Shown here in pieces: positions 5,850 to 15,387 of a stretch of DNA of 46,229 nucleotides. A program made the position numbers and the translations under genes. Source of the stretch: a virus; the IMG/VR virus record IMGVR_UViG_3300032293_000850, positions 1-46,229 of that record; one strand, given 5' to 3'. Under the pieces are notes generated by a model. That model made no database searches. It saw nothing but the letters and a program-made list of their open reading frames with translations, and was not told where the DNA came from. Every line of letters begins with the position of its first letter. The stretch's first letter is position 1.

Positions 5850-8387
5850 TTGAGTTCATCATTCTACACTAATGTTCAATGTTTCGGTAGCAACATACTC
5901 TATCGAGGCATTCAGGATGGCAAAAGAGTAAAACAGAGAATTGAATATTCACCTTCTCTTTTTCTACCATCCAAACGAGTCACCAATTTCACCACACTTA
6001 CTGGTGATTATCTAGACCAAAAAGTATTTGGTACAACTAAAGAGGCAAGAGATTACATCAAGCAATTCGATGGTGTGTCTGGTGCCTCTAAAGTCTATGG
6101 ACAAACACGATTTGAATATGCTTTTATTGCCGATCAACATCAAGGAATGGTTGACTATGACCAAGATAAGGTCTTAATTGCTGTAATTGATATTGAGGTC
6201 GGTTCAGAGAATGGCTTTCCTGATCCGTATGAAGCAAACGAACCTATCACAGCAATTGCAATTAAGTATCTTAACGGCAAAACTTATGTGTTTGGCTGTG
6301 GTGATTATGTCACACAAGGTGAAGAAGTTTATGTAAAATGTAAAGACGAATATTCTTTATGTAAACAATTTATGGCACTCTGGACAAAAGTATGTCCTGA
6401 TATTCTTACTGGTTGGAACACCAAGTTCTTTGACGTACCTTACATCATCAATCGTTTTCGTAAAATTTTAGGTGAAGATGAAACTAAAACCTTGTCTCCT
6501 TGGAAGTATCTTACCGAAAGAAAAACACGAATCAATGGTCGTGAGTTAATTGCTTATGACATTGTTGGTGTTGCAGCACTCGATTATATTGAACTGTACA
6601 AATGGTATGCACCAGGCGGTAAGTCACAAGAATCCTATCGTTTGGATAACATTGCACAGGTTGAGTTGGGTGAAGGTAAGATTGCGTATGATGAATATGA
6701 TAATCTACATGCCTTGTATCGTTTGAACTATCAAAAGTTTGTTGAGTATAACATCAAAGACGTTGAGTTGATTGTTCGACTTGAAGAAAAGTTGAAACTG
6801 TTGGAACTAGGTGTAACTTTGGCCTACGACACAAAATCCAACTATGAAGATATTTTTGCACAGACTCGTATGTGGGACGCAATGACTTATTCCTATTTGC
6901 GTGAGAAGAACATCATTGTTCCACCAAGAGAAGTAAAAGAAAAAGATGGAATGTTTGAGGGCGCATATGTTAAGACACCAAAAACAGGATTACATGATTG
7001 GGTTGCCAGTTTCGATTTGAACTCACTCTATCCACATTTGATGATGCAGTATAATATTTCTCCAGAAACTCTGATCGAGCCTGAAGATTATACACAAGAG
7101 ATGAGGAATGTTTTATCACAAGGCGTTTCTGTTGACAAACTTTTGACTAAATCGGTTGACACTTCTCGATTAGAAAATGTTACCATCACTCCAAATGGAC
7201 AATTCTTCCGCACAGACATTCAAGGTTTCTTACCTAAAATGATGGAAGAAATGTATCAAGATAGAAGTAAGTTTAAAAAGATGATGTTGTCTGCGAAACA
7301 GGAGTATGAGAATCAAACAGATGAATCTAAAAAGTATGAAATCGAGAAACGAATTGCGAAATACAACAATATTCAATTGGCAAAAAAAGTATCTCTCAAC
7401 TCTGCTTACGGTGCTTTGGGTAGCCAGTATTTCCGTTTCTATGATTTGCGAATGGCTCTTGGCGTTACGACTGCTGGACAATTAAGTATTCGTTGGATTG
7501 AAAACAAGATCAACCAATACATGAACAACTTATTGAAAACGGAAGAAGATTATGTTATCGCCTCTGACACAGATTCGATTTATCTCCACCTTGGTGAACT
7601 TGTTAAGAAGGTGTATCCAAACCAGACTGACGTTAAACAAGTTATCGCCTTCATGGACAAGGTGTGTGAAGAAAAGTTACAACCATTTATTGACAAGAGT
7701 TATCAAGAGCTTGCTACGTATGTTCATGCTTATGACCAAAAAATGCAAATGAAACGAGAAGGCCTTTCCAATAAAGGTATTTGGACGGCCAAAAAGCGTT
7801 ACATTCTAAATGTGTATAACAATGAAGGTGTTCAGTATAACGAACCACAGATGAAGGTGATGGGTCTTGAGATGATTAAGTCATCTACACCATCTGCCAT
7901 TCGTGAGAAAATGAAAGAAGCAATTCAATTGATGGTGAATGGTACGCAAGAGGATATTCATAAATTCATTGCTGATTTTAGAAAAGAGTTTAAGACTTTG
8001 CCAGTAGAAGAAATTTCTTTTCCTCGTGGATTGAATGGCCTAAATACCTATTCAGATACAGTTAACCTTTATAAAAAAGGCACACCAATTCATGTTAAAG
8101 GTGCGATTATCTATAACACCAATCTAAAACGATTGAACCTCACCAAAAAATATCCACTTATTCAAGAAGGTGAAAAGGTTAAGTTTACTTACCTAAAAAT
8201 GCCTAATCCATTTAAAGATACTGTCATCTCATATCCATCTCGTTTACCTAAAGAATTTGAAATGCAACAATACATCGATTATGATATGCAATTCGATAAA
8301 GCGTTTCTTGAACCAATCAAAGTGATTTTAGATTGTATGAAGTGGTCAACAGAAAAAACTAGTTCGATAGAGGATTTCTTCTCATGA
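5850..8387 (+). CDS. 43: Family B DNA polymerase gp43
   Basis: A replicative DNA polymerase of 845 aa (T4 gp43 is about 900). The 3'-5' exonuclease has DIE (D114, E116) in its first motif, NTKFFDVPYI in the second and YNIKDVEL in the third. The polymerase domain has motif A DLNSLYPHLM (D389), motif B KVSLNSAYGALGS and motif C ASDTDSIY (D573, D575), so both activities should be intact. The start is TTG: no ATG precedes the conserved SSFYTNVQ N-terminus that aligns with the T4 start, and TTG sits 1 nt after the previous stop. Its stop overlaps the next start (ATGA). Confidence 0.97.
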   Translation: MSSSFYTNVQCFGSNILYRGIQDGKRVKQRIEYSPSLFLPSKRVTNFTTLTGDYLDQKVFGTTKEARDYIKQFDGVSGASKVYGQTRFEYAFIADQHQGMVDYDQDKVLIAVIDIEVGSENGFPDPYEANEPITAIAIKYLNGKTYVFGCGDYVTQGEEVYVKCKDEYSLCKQFMALWTKVCPDILTGWNTKFFDVPYIINRFRKILGEDETKTLSPWKYLTERKTRINGRELIAYDIVGVAALDYIELYKWYAPGGKSQESYRLDNIAQVELGEGKIAYDEYDNLHALYRLNYQKFVEYNIKDVELIVRLEEKLKLLELGVTLAYDTKSNYEDIFAQTRMWDAMTYSYLREKNIIVPPREVKEKDGMFEGAYVKTPKTGLHDWVASFDLNSLYPHLMMQYNISPETLIEPEDYTQEMRNVLSQGVSVDKLLTKSVDTSRLENVTITPNGQFFRTDIQGFLPKMMEEMYQDRSKFKKMMLSAKQEYENQTDESKKYEIEKRIAKYNNIQLAKKVSLNSAYGALGSQYFRFYDLRMALGVTTAGQLSIRWIENKINQYMNNLLKTEEDYVIASDTDSIYLHLGELVKKVYPNQTDVKQVIAFMDKVCEEKLQPFIDKSYQELATYVHAYDQKMQMKREGLSNKGIWTAKKRYILNVYNNEGVQYNEPQMKVMGLEMIKSSTPSAIREKMKEAIQLMVNGTQEDIHKFIADFRKEFKTLPVEEISFPRGLNGLNTYSDTVNLYKKGTPIHVKGAIIYNTNLKRLNLTKKYPLIQEGEKVKFTYLKMPNPFKDTVISYPSRLPKEFEMQQYIDYDMQFDKAFLEPIKVILDCMKWSTEKTSSIEDFFS

Positions 8388-9406
8388 TACTCATGATAAT
8401 TTTAACACTTCTTTCAGCATTATTACTTTCTGGTATTGCAGCCTATTATTCTATTATTGGATTGGCTGCAATCTTTACTGGTGCTTTTTGGCCAATCGTT
8501 TTCATGGGTTCTGTTTTGGAAATGAGTAAATTGGTTACTGCATCATGGCTTTATCGTAACTGGAAAACTTGTCCAATACTGTTAAAATCTTACCTAACAT
8601 TTTCTGTTGTGGTTCTAATGATAATCACCAGTATGGGTATCTTTGGCTTCTTATCTAAGGCACATATAGATTCTACAATGGATGCTGGTGTTAATTCGGT
8701 TGAAATTAAAACCATTTTACAACAAGAGAAGATTATAAAAGAACGGTTGGATTATTTGTTGGCTCGTGCTAAAGATCCATCGACAGCCAGTAATCGATTG
8801 GATAGACAGATTCAAGATACCCAAAGAGAACTGTCACAACTCAATAAACAAAAATTACCATTATTAAAAGAGAACAATAAACTTGAGGCAGAAGTTGGTC
8901 CTATCAAATATATTGGTGATATGATTTATGGTACCGATGATGAAAATGGTTTAGATAAGGCAGTTAGACTGGTAATCATGTTAATTATGGTTGTATTTGA
9001 CCCTCTAGCTGTGTTATTATTGATAGCAGCAAACATGTCAATTAAACAAAGGTCTGATGAGTTAAATGGATTAGTACCGGAGAAACCACATGAGGAAAAA
9101 AATACCACATTACCTAAAACTGAAGTGGATAATAAAAATATTGAAGAACGGCCGGACGATAAAGTGCAAGACGATACTATTCAAATCGAAAAAGAAAATA
9201 TCACTTCAATCGAGGAGAATATTGAACCAAAAAGTGAAGAAGTTGACCTCAATGCAACTATCAAAGGAACGGATCTTCCTTTAACTCCGAAACGAGGATT
9301 TCCTAATAGAAAATCCAATAAAGTAGAAGATATAAGTAAGTATGATGAGAAGGCTGAACTGGCCTTTCGTGAAAAGAAAAATGAATTAGATGGTGGTAAC
9401 TTTTAA
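8384..9406 (+). CDS. Membrane protein with coiled coil, between gp43 and uvsX
   Basis: A protein of 340 aa. Two N-terminal membrane segments (about residues 2-22 and 25-45) and a third (about 69-90) precede a long charged coiled coil (about 105-180, QQEKIIKERLDYLL ... LNKQKLPLLKENNKLEAEVG). A fourth membrane segment (about 192-216) leads to an acidic, disordered-looking tail rich in Glu, Lys and Asp (220-340). I do not know a function. Its place inside the replication operon suggests a membrane anchor for replication or an early membrane-remodelling factor, which is inference. Confidence 0.75.
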   Translation: MILMIILTLLSALLLSGIAAYYSIIGLAAIFTGAFWPIVFMGSVLEMSKLVTASWLYRNWKTCPILLKSYLTFSVVVLMIITSMGIFGFLSKAHIDSTMDAGVNSVEIKTILQQEKIIKERLDYLLARAKDPSTASNRLDRQIQDTQRELSQLNKQKLPLLKENNKLEAEVGPIKYIGDMIYGTDDENGLDKAVRLVIMLIMVVFDPLAVLLLIAANMSIKQRSDELNGLVPEKPHEEKNTTLPKTEVDNKNIEERPDDKVQDDTIQIEKENITSIEENIEPKSEEVDLNATIKGTDLPLTPKRGFPNRKSNKVEDISKYDEKAELAFREKKNELDGGNF

Positions 9407-9417
9407 AAAGGTGAGTT

Positions 9418-10491
9418 ATGAGTATATTAGATAAAATCAAAAAGAATAGTTCAATCAAAGAATCGGCTATTCTATCCAAATCAAAGTTCTTCACACAGAA
9501 GGACATGATTCCAACATCGGTGCCAATCATTAATGTGGCATTGAGTGGTAAACTCGATGGTGGTTTGACACCAGGTCTTACAATGTGGGCAGGTCCATCC
9601 AAACATTTTAAGACTGCATTTTCATTATTGATGGCCAAATCTTACTTGGACAAATATCCTGATGCAGCTTTGTTATTCTATGATTCGGAGTTTGGAACGC
9701 CGCAATCCTACTTTGATTCCTTTGGTATTGATACTAATCGTGTATTACATACCCCTCTTACTGATATTGAACAATTAAAATTTGATGTGATGCAACAGTT
9801 GACTAGCTTAGAACGAACCGATAAATTAATTATTATTATCGATTCTATTGGTAACTTAGCATCCAAAAAAGAAGTTGATGATGCACTTGAGGGCAAATCA
9901 GTTGCTGATATGTCCCGTGCAAAACAAGTTAAATCATTATTTCGAATGGTGACACCACATCTCACCATGAAAGATATTCCCATGATTGTAGTTAATCATA
10001 CATACATGGAAATTGGTATGTTCCCGAAAGCAATTGTTGGTGGCGGAACAGGTTCATATTACTCTGCTGACAACATCTTTATCCTTGGCCGACAACAAGA
10101 AAAAGAAGGTACAGAAGTTGTTGGTTATAATTTCATAATCAACGTGGAGAAATCCAGATATGTCAAAGAAAAATCAAAAATCCCCGTTTCTGTATCTTTT
10201 GATGGTGGTATTAGCCGTTGGAGTGGGTTACTTGATATTGCACTCGATGGTGGATTTGTTGTTAAACCTTCTAATGGCTGGTACTCGAAAGTAGATGAAG
10301 ATGGTGTGATTGAAGATAAAAAATATCGTATCAAAGAAACTGACACGGCAGACTTTTGGTTACCAATATTGAAAAGTAAAAAGTTTCAAAAATTTGTTGC
10401 TGACAAATATCAAATTGCTTCCGGTGAAATCATGCAAGGCGGCAATGATAACATATTTGATGAAGTTGAAACGATGAATGGAGCTGAATGA
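9418..10491 (+). CDS. uvsX: UvsX RecA-like recombinase
   Basis: A protein of 357 aa (T4 UvsX is about 390). The Walker A segment GPSKHFKT (59-66) is the UvsX variant of the RecA P-loop, with K65 and T66. Walker B is LIIIIDSIGNL. Further RecA-core blocks are MIVVNHTYMEIG and VVGGGTGSYYSADNIFIL. It forms filaments on ssDNA and drives recombination-dependent replication and repair. It has a strong ribosome site (AAGGTGAG), and its stop overlaps the next start. Confidence 0.95.
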   Translation: MSILDKIKKNSSIKESAILSKSKFFTQKDMIPTSVPIINVALSGKLDGGLTPGLTMWAGPSKHFKTAFSLLMAKSYLDKYPDAALLFYDSEFGTPQSYFDSFGIDTNRVLHTPLTDIEQLKFDVMQQLTSLERTDKLIIIIDSIGNLASKKEVDDALEGKSVADMSRAKQVKSLFRMVTPHLTMKDIPMIVVNHTYMEIGMFPKAIVGGGTGSYYSADNIFILGRQQEKEGTEVVGYNFIINVEKSRYVKEKSKIPVSVSFDGGISRWSGLLDIALDGGFVVKPSNGWYSKVDEDGVIEDKKYRIKETDTADFWLPILKSKKFQKFVADKYQIASGEIMQGGNDNIFDEVETMNGAE

Positions 10492-10811
10492 TGACAGAAG
10501 GTATTGATTATTGTTTCATCTATCCCAAAGATGACAGTACTGCGGTAAACATCAGATTACTAGATGGACCATATAAAGATACCATCTTCAAATACGGCAA
10601 GGTAAAGTTTAAAGAAGAAAATGAACAAATCTATTTACTTTTCGCCTACGATGTGTTAGAATCTACCGTAGATACTCCTAAGAAACTGGAGAAAGATGGC
10701 AAGTTTAAAGATTACCTAGGTGATTTGCTTGTCGAATTGATGTCAAATAATATTGAGCAGGAAATAGTGGATGAAACTGGAACAGACGATATTAAAAACC
10801 CTGATTTATAA
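10488..10811 (+). CDS. Conserved small protein between uvsX and helicase
   Basis: A protein of 107 aa with no signal peptide. A beta-rich N-terminal part (NIRLLDGPYKDTIFKYGKVK, then QIYLLFAYDVLES) is followed by an acidic helical tail. Similar small proteins sit between uvsX and gp41 in other aquatic T4-like phages. The function is unknown. It overlaps uvsX by 4 nt and the helicase start by 41 nt. Confidence 0.7.
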   Translation: MMTEGIDYCFIYPKDDSTAVNIRLLDGPYKDTIFKYGKVKFKEENEQIYLLFAYDVLESTVDTPKKLEKDGKFKDYLGDLLVELMSNNIEQEIVDETGTDDIKNPDL

Positions 10812-12153
10812 TGAAGAATTTCTGCGGAAAGTTTTACCATTTTTAAAGACAGAATATTTTAGTGATAGCGTAGAGAAAACTTTATTTAATGAGATTACAT
10901 CGTTCACGGAAACTTACAATGCTGCGCCATCGGTTGAAGCAATTGATATTGCCGTCAAAGAAAGGCGTAATCTCACGGATGACGAAGTTAAGAGATGTGA
11001 ATCTTATCTTAAAGAAATCGAAGCTAATAGCCAAACAGAAACCAAGATTCAATGGCTTGTTGACAAAACCGAATCGTTCTGCCAAGAGAAGGCCATATAT
11101 AATGCAGTATTGGGGTCTATTTCAATTCTCGATGGCAAAGACAAAACGAATGATAAAGGTGCGATTCCCAAGATATTATCGGACGCTTTGGCCATTTCTT
11201 TCGACAACTCAGTAGGGCACGATTACCTTGATGATTCTGACGAGCGTTATGATTTTTATCATAGAAAAGAAGAACGAATTCCCTTTGACTTGGACTATTT
11301 TAACAAGATTACAAAAGGCGGACTACCTACAAAAACCCTCAATATTGCGTTGGCTGGAACGGGTGTTGGTAAGAGTTTGTTTATGTGTCATGTGGCCGCA
11401 GGTGCAATGGTACAAGGCAAGAATGTTTTGTACATCACACTTGAAATGGCTGAAGAAAAGATTGCAGAAAGAATAGATGCAAACTTATTGAATGTTTCAC
11501 TTGATGATTTGATGGAACTACCTAAAGATTTATATGACAAGAAGGTTGCTCGTGTTCGTGAGAAATGTACCGGCAAACTTATCATTAAAGAGTACCCAAC
11601 TGCTTCAGCATCCGTAACACACTTCAGAACATTACTAAATGAACTCAATCTCAAAAGGTCTTTCGTACCTGACATTATCTTTATTGATTATCTTAATATC
11701 TGTTGTTCTTCTCGTATCAAGGCTGGTGCGAATATTAACTCTTACACTTACGTTAAGTCAATCGCAGAAGAACTTAGAGGCCTTGCGGTTGAACATAATG
11801 TTCCTATTGTATCTGCTACACAGACTACAAGGAGTGGATTTACATCGAGCGATCCTGGCTTGGAAGATACGAGTGAGTCATTCGGGTTACCTGCAACCGC
11901 CGACTTAATGTTTGCTTTGATTTCTTCTGAAGAACTGGAAGAACTTGGCCAGATTATGGTAAAACAATTGAAGAATCGATACAATGATCCAACATTTCAT
12001 AAACGATTCACTCTTGGTGTTGACCGTGCAAAGATGAAATTGTTTGACATTGAACAATCAGCACAAATAGGTATTGCTGATGCTGGCCATTCTGGTATTG
12101 GTGCTCACAACAAAATTAAACATGAAAAGAAATTTGAAGGCTTTAAAGTATGA
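10771..12153 (+). CDS. 41: Replicative DnaB-like helicase gp41
   Basis: A protein of 460 aa (T4 gp41 is 475). The N-terminal helical domain (about residues 1-130) is followed by a RecA-like motor with Walker A GTGVGKS (196-202), Walker B IIFIDYLNICC and downstream VSATQTTRSGF, as in DnaB-type hexamers. It unwinds the fork 5'-3' and pairs with the primase encoded at 34476-35489. The start is inside the end of the preceding gene; the N-terminus MKLEQTILKTLIYNEEF matches the family start, so the overlap seems real. Confidence 0.95.
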   Translation: MKLEQTILKTLIYNEEFLRKVLPFLKTEYFSDSVEKTLFNEITSFTETYNAAPSVEAIDIAVKERRNLTDDEVKRCESYLKEIEANSQTETKIQWLVDKTESFCQEKAIYNAVLGSISILDGKDKTNDKGAIPKILSDALAISFDNSVGHDYLDDSDERYDFYHRKEERIPFDLDYFNKITKGGLPTKTLNIALAGTGVGKSLFMCHVAAGAMVQGKNVLYITLEMAEEKIAERIDANLLNVSLDDLMELPKDLYDKKVARVREKCTGKLIIKEYPTASASVTHFRTLLNELNLKRSFVPDIIFIDYLNICCSSRIKAGANINSYTYVKSIAEELRGLAVEHNVPIVSATQTTRSGFTSSDPGLEDTSESFGLPATADLMFALISSEELEELGQIMVKQLKNRYNDPTFHKRFTLGVDRAKMKLFDIEQSAQIGIADAGHSGIGAHNKIKHEKKFEGFKV

Positions 12154-13256
12154 TGTTAAGTAAAGAAGATGGTATTCATGTTGCTAAGGTATTCCAAGAT
12201 TACTTTGGTAATTTTGGCCGTATTGATGATTACATGCGTGACCAGAAACTAGCCTCTCTTTCCGAAATCTCAATCAATCCATTATTTCCAATCGAAGAAG
12301 ATTTGTTCTCTGATTTTTCAATGCATCCTAACGATATGGATCTGGAAGTGTTGGAGATTCCAAGTGATACATGGGAAACATTGTTGAGTATTACCAGTTC
12401 ACATATCAATATTGCACCTGTTGGTCGTCAACTAAAACTTGCCGTTAAAGAAAAGAACTCAGGAAAGTTCGCAGGTTTCATTCGAGTAGGTTCACCTGTC
12501 ATCAACTGTCGACCACGAAATGAAATGCTTGGACAAGTGTTTACGCAACAACCTGAGTGGGGTAAACGCTTCAATGACTCCGCAATGATGGGGTTTGTTA
12601 TTGTACCAGCACAACCATTTGGTTATAATTATCTTGGTGGCAAACTACTGGCTGCCATCTGTACCAGTCACACAGTAAGAGAACTGGTAAACAAGAAATA
12701 CAATATGAATATGTGTTTGTTTGAGACCACAAGTCTATATGGTTCAACAAAGGCATCTTCACAGTATGATGGTATGAAACCATATATTCGATATAAGGGC
12801 TTGACAGAATCAGATTTTTTGCCTATGATGCGTGGTAAACCATATTCTGATTTGGTTGCATTTGTTGAATCAAAAATTGGTAAGTTTGTAGAAGATGGTA
12901 TCTCTAGTCGTAAACTAAAAATCTCAATGAAGATGATATCTTTAACTAGAGCTGCATTAAAGAACACAGATGAATTGGTTGCATTTGATACAACGATTGC
13001 AAACGCTAAAAAGTTGACAGAACAGAAACGATATTATGTTTCCGATTATGGTTATAAAAATATGGTTGATTACATAACTTGCAAGACAGACACACTTTCA
13101 CCTGGTGAAAACTACCATAAACACGAATTAGAAAATGTGATACAATGGTGGAAACAAAAAGCCAGTAACCGTTATGATACATTAAAGTCTGAAGGTAGAT
13201 TGAGAAGTGAACTGGAAATATGGACATCAGGAAAAGATATACAAATTATCCGTTAA
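12150..13256 (+). CDS. DruA/DUF4338-like protein downstream of helicase
   Basis: A protein of 368 aa. The central part has a pattern I associate with the DUF4338/DruA family: GKFAGFIRVGSP (about 105-117), MGFVIVPAQPFGYNYLGGKLLAAI (two blocks either side of residue 160), then LFETTSLYGS (about 190) and SQYDGMKPYIRYKGLT. DruA is the hallmark protein of Druantia defence systems, and homologues occur in phages and transposons. The C-terminal third (about 240-368) is helical and Lys-rich. It overlaps gp41 by 4 nt, so it is co-translated with the replisome. The family call is by memory of motifs only. Confidence 0.5.
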   Translation: MMLSKEDGIHVAKVFQDYFGNFGRIDDYMRDQKLASLSEISINPLFPIEEDLFSDFSMHPNDMDLEVLEIPSDTWETLLSITSSHINIAPVGRQLKLAVKEKNSGKFAGFIRVGSPVINCRPRNEMLGQVFTQQPEWGKRFNDSAMMGFVIVPAQPFGYNYLGGKLLAAICTSHTVRELVNKKYNMNMCLFETTSLYGSTKASSQYDGMKPYIRYKGLTESDFLPMMRGKPYSDLVAFVESKIGKFVEDGISSRKLKISMKMISLTRAALKNTDELVAFDTTIANAKKLTEQKRYYVSDYGYKNMVDYITCKTDTLSPGENYHKHELENVIQWWKQKASNRYDTLKSEGRLRSELEIWTSGKDIQIIR

Positions 13257-13264
13257 TGATATAT

Positions 13265-13272
13265 AATAAATA
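13265..13272 (+). promoter_or_regulatory. Possible late promoter variant
   Basis: AATAAATA, 7 of 8 matches to the T4 late element TATAAATA, lies 23 nt before the next gene in a short gap. It overlaps a TATAAT (13262-13267) that could instead be the -10 of an early promoter, so the class is ambiguous. Confidence 0.3.
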
Positions 13273-13294
13273 CTCTCAATTAATGGAGATTTAA

Positions 13295-14386
13295 ATGCCG
13301 AAGTATCTATCTGGTGGCGAACAAACTACAGTAAATTCAACAATTACCGAATTGTTTCCTGCACTTTGGTTCAACAATAACAGTAGACCTCCTAGAACTA
13401 CCGATGAACTAAGCAATTTTATTAATAAAGTTAATCTGAATAGTCCAAATTCTAAAAAAACCTTTGTAGCCAGTTCAATGACATCGGACATCAAGCAAGC
13501 TGAAAAGTTCATAAATCAAGCATTCACTTTAATTGAACCAAAAATGTTAAAGACTAAATTGGATAACGCATTTGGTATCACACAATATTTGTATGAAACT
13601 GATGCATCCAATCCAATATCTAAAGCCGTTTGGGGTTATCGTGCAAAGCCAGCAGGTGTTCCAAGTAATCATGCAGGTGACATATTCTTAATATTTGCAG
13701 ATAAATCAATTGCTGGTATAAGTTTAAAAGCAGGAACTTTAAAATCTTCTGAACCAAAATTGAATTCATATGTAAGAACAACATTAATGAAACCTTATTG
13801 GCAAAAATTGGATCCCAAAGCAGATGATAATTTAAAATTGGCTCTTTGGAAAAATGTATACTCTAAAGTTCCTGGTTTACCAAAAAGTGTAACAAAAAAT
13901 AATTATTATAGTGAAGGCAGAACTGCTAAAATAAATCCAGAAATGGATGCCGCAATTTTAAAACTATTTAAATCTGATCCTGACGAATTTGATAGGCTTT
14001 ATCAGTTACAAAATAAAACCAGTAAAGAAGCTCTTGTTAAAATAATTAATTCTAGTGTTAAAGTAACTAAGCAATGGATTAATGAAGAATTTCGTTTAGA
14101 AAAACCACAAGAGGTACCACTCATACTTGTTAAAGCGATTGGAAATAAAGCCGAAGAACAAGGCGATAAGTTGGTTAATTTTTTAAGTAAAGTTACAAAG
14201 GTTCACGCTTACATAAACAAAAACTCCGTTCAAGAATGGTTTATTGATGTTTCAGATTCAAAAGGAAAAAAACTTACTTTATTAATGACCATACGCAGCG
14301 ATTCTGAATATAGAGCAGAAAAAAGAAAAGGTAAGTTGGGTGCTTTAGCAATGTTAAAATTATTATATCGTGGAGTGAAAAAGTAA
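13295..14386 (+). CDS. Putative PD-(D/E)XK-type nuclease
   Basis: A protein of 363 aa, behind a GGAG ribosome site. The block AGDIFLIFADKSIAGISLKAG carries D129 and, after a short beta-hairpin distance, S143-L-K145. This matches the core of restriction-like nucleases (Asp ... (D/E/S)-x-Lys), including the common SLKAG ending. The flanking part is helical and Lys-rich. Expected roles would be DNA end processing or host DNA degradation. The acidic residue of the second half-motif is replaced by Ser, as happens in some members. The assignment is motif-level. Confidence 0.45.
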   Translation: MPKYLSGGEQTTVNSTITELFPALWFNNNSRPPRTTDELSNFINKVNLNSPNSKKTFVASSMTSDIKQAEKFINQAFTLIEPKMLKTKLDNAFGITQYLYETDASNPISKAVWGYRAKPAGVPSNHAGDIFLIFADKSIAGISLKAGTLKSSEPKLNSYVRTTLMKPYWQKLDPKADDNLKLALWKNVYSKVPGLPKSVTKNNYYSEGRTAKINPEMDAAILKLFKSDPDEFDRLYQLQNKTSKEALVKIINSSVKVTKQWINEEFRLEKPQEVPLILVKAIGNKAEEQGDKLVNFLSKVTKVHAYINKNSVQEWFIDVSDSKGKKLTLLMTIRSDSEYRAEKRKGKLGALAMLKLLYRGVKK

Positions 14387-14667
14387 TGGGATTAATTGAT
14401 TTTGACAAACTCGCAAAAGAGTATGCTGGCATTGAAGATGATTTTGGTTTCTCTGCTGTAAGTGAAGAAGAATATAATGCTGTTATCAATAAGACAGCTG
14501 AAACGGCTGATGATTACAAAGTTAGACTACAAGAAGTAGAGAAGATGATTATTCCTTTTCTTCAGAAGTTGTATTCGACTGGAGACAAAGAATACATATA
14601 TTGGCCTAATCGTAAACCGATTATTGAAAAACAAATTGAAAGAATATTAAAATTAACTAGAGATTAA
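14386..14667 (+). CDS. Conserved small protein of unknown function
   Basis: A protein of 93 aa starting in a TAATG overlap with the nuclease-like gene. It is helical and acidic, without membrane segment. The C-terminal half (VRLQEVEKMIIPFLQKLY, then YIYWPNRKPIIEKQI) is typical of short conserved proteins of T4-like cyanophages. No function is recognised. Confidence 0.7.
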   Translation: MGLIDFDKLAKEYAGIEDDFGFSAVSEEEYNAVINKTAETADDYKVRLQEVEKMIIPFLQKLYSTGDKEYIYWPNRKPIIEKQIERILKLTRD

Positions 14668-14670
14668 ATT

Positions 14671-15387
14671 ATGTCTGCTACCGTGATTATACCAACTACT
14701 GGATCACCAGAAGTTAAAACTGCCGTTGAATCTGTTCTGAATCAAAGTCATCCTACCAAATGTTATGTTGTGATTGATGGTGATGAGAATGTAGAAAAAA
14801 CATTAGAAGTGTTAGATTCAACCGTGAATGATGAACGAGTATACATTTGTTCGTTACCAATCAATGTCGGTGCCAAAGGTTTCTATGGTCACCGTGTCTA
14901 TGCGGCTTTCACGCACCTAATCGATACAGAGTATGTTGGGTACCTAGACCAAGATAATTGGTTATATCGGTCTCATGTGGAAAACTGCATCAAAACAATT
15001 AACTCAACAAATTTAGATTGGTGTTATTCTCTACGACAAATATATAACAAACAAGGTAAGATGGTTGCTTTTGATGATTGTGAATCTCTTGGTATCTGGC
15101 CAACATATCATGGCCATCATCACATAGATACTAATTGTTACTTTATTAAAACTGATGTGGCAATCAAACTCGCAAGTGTTTGGCACGGTGGTTGGGGACA
15201 AGATAGAGTGTTTTTACAAGCAATCACAAAACACTTTCCTAAATTCTATTGCACAGGTGAATATTCAACTTGTTATAGAGTAGATGGTGGCCAAGGTTCT
15301 GTTACGGCAGAATTCTTTGAAAATGGTAATAAAATAATGAATGAAAAATATAATGGAGTTTTCCCATGGCGAGCAAAAAAGATTTAA
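14671..15387 (+). CDS. Family 2-like glycosyltransferase
   Basis: A protein of 238 aa. The GT-A fold signature is visible: ATVIIPTTG at the N-terminus, SVLNQSHPTKCYVVIDGDEN for the nucleotide-binding strand, and a DxD-like YLDQDNW (about residue 92). A later GGWGQDRVFLQAI resembles the acceptor-side ED motif region. It would transfer a sugar from a nucleotide donor. It opens a run of glycan genes reaching 21282. Confidence 0.8.
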   Translation: MSATVIIPTTGSPEVKTAVESVLNQSHPTKCYVVIDGDENVEKTLEVLDSTVNDERVYICSLPINVGAKGFYGHRVYAAFTHLIDTEYVGYLDQDNWLYRSHVENCIKTINSTNLDWCYSLRQIYNKQGKMVAFDDCESLGIWPTYHGHHHIDTNCYFIKTDVAIKLASVWHGGWGQDRVFLQAITKHFPKFYCTGEYSTCYRVDGGQGSVTAEFFENGNKIMNEKYNGVFPWRAKKI

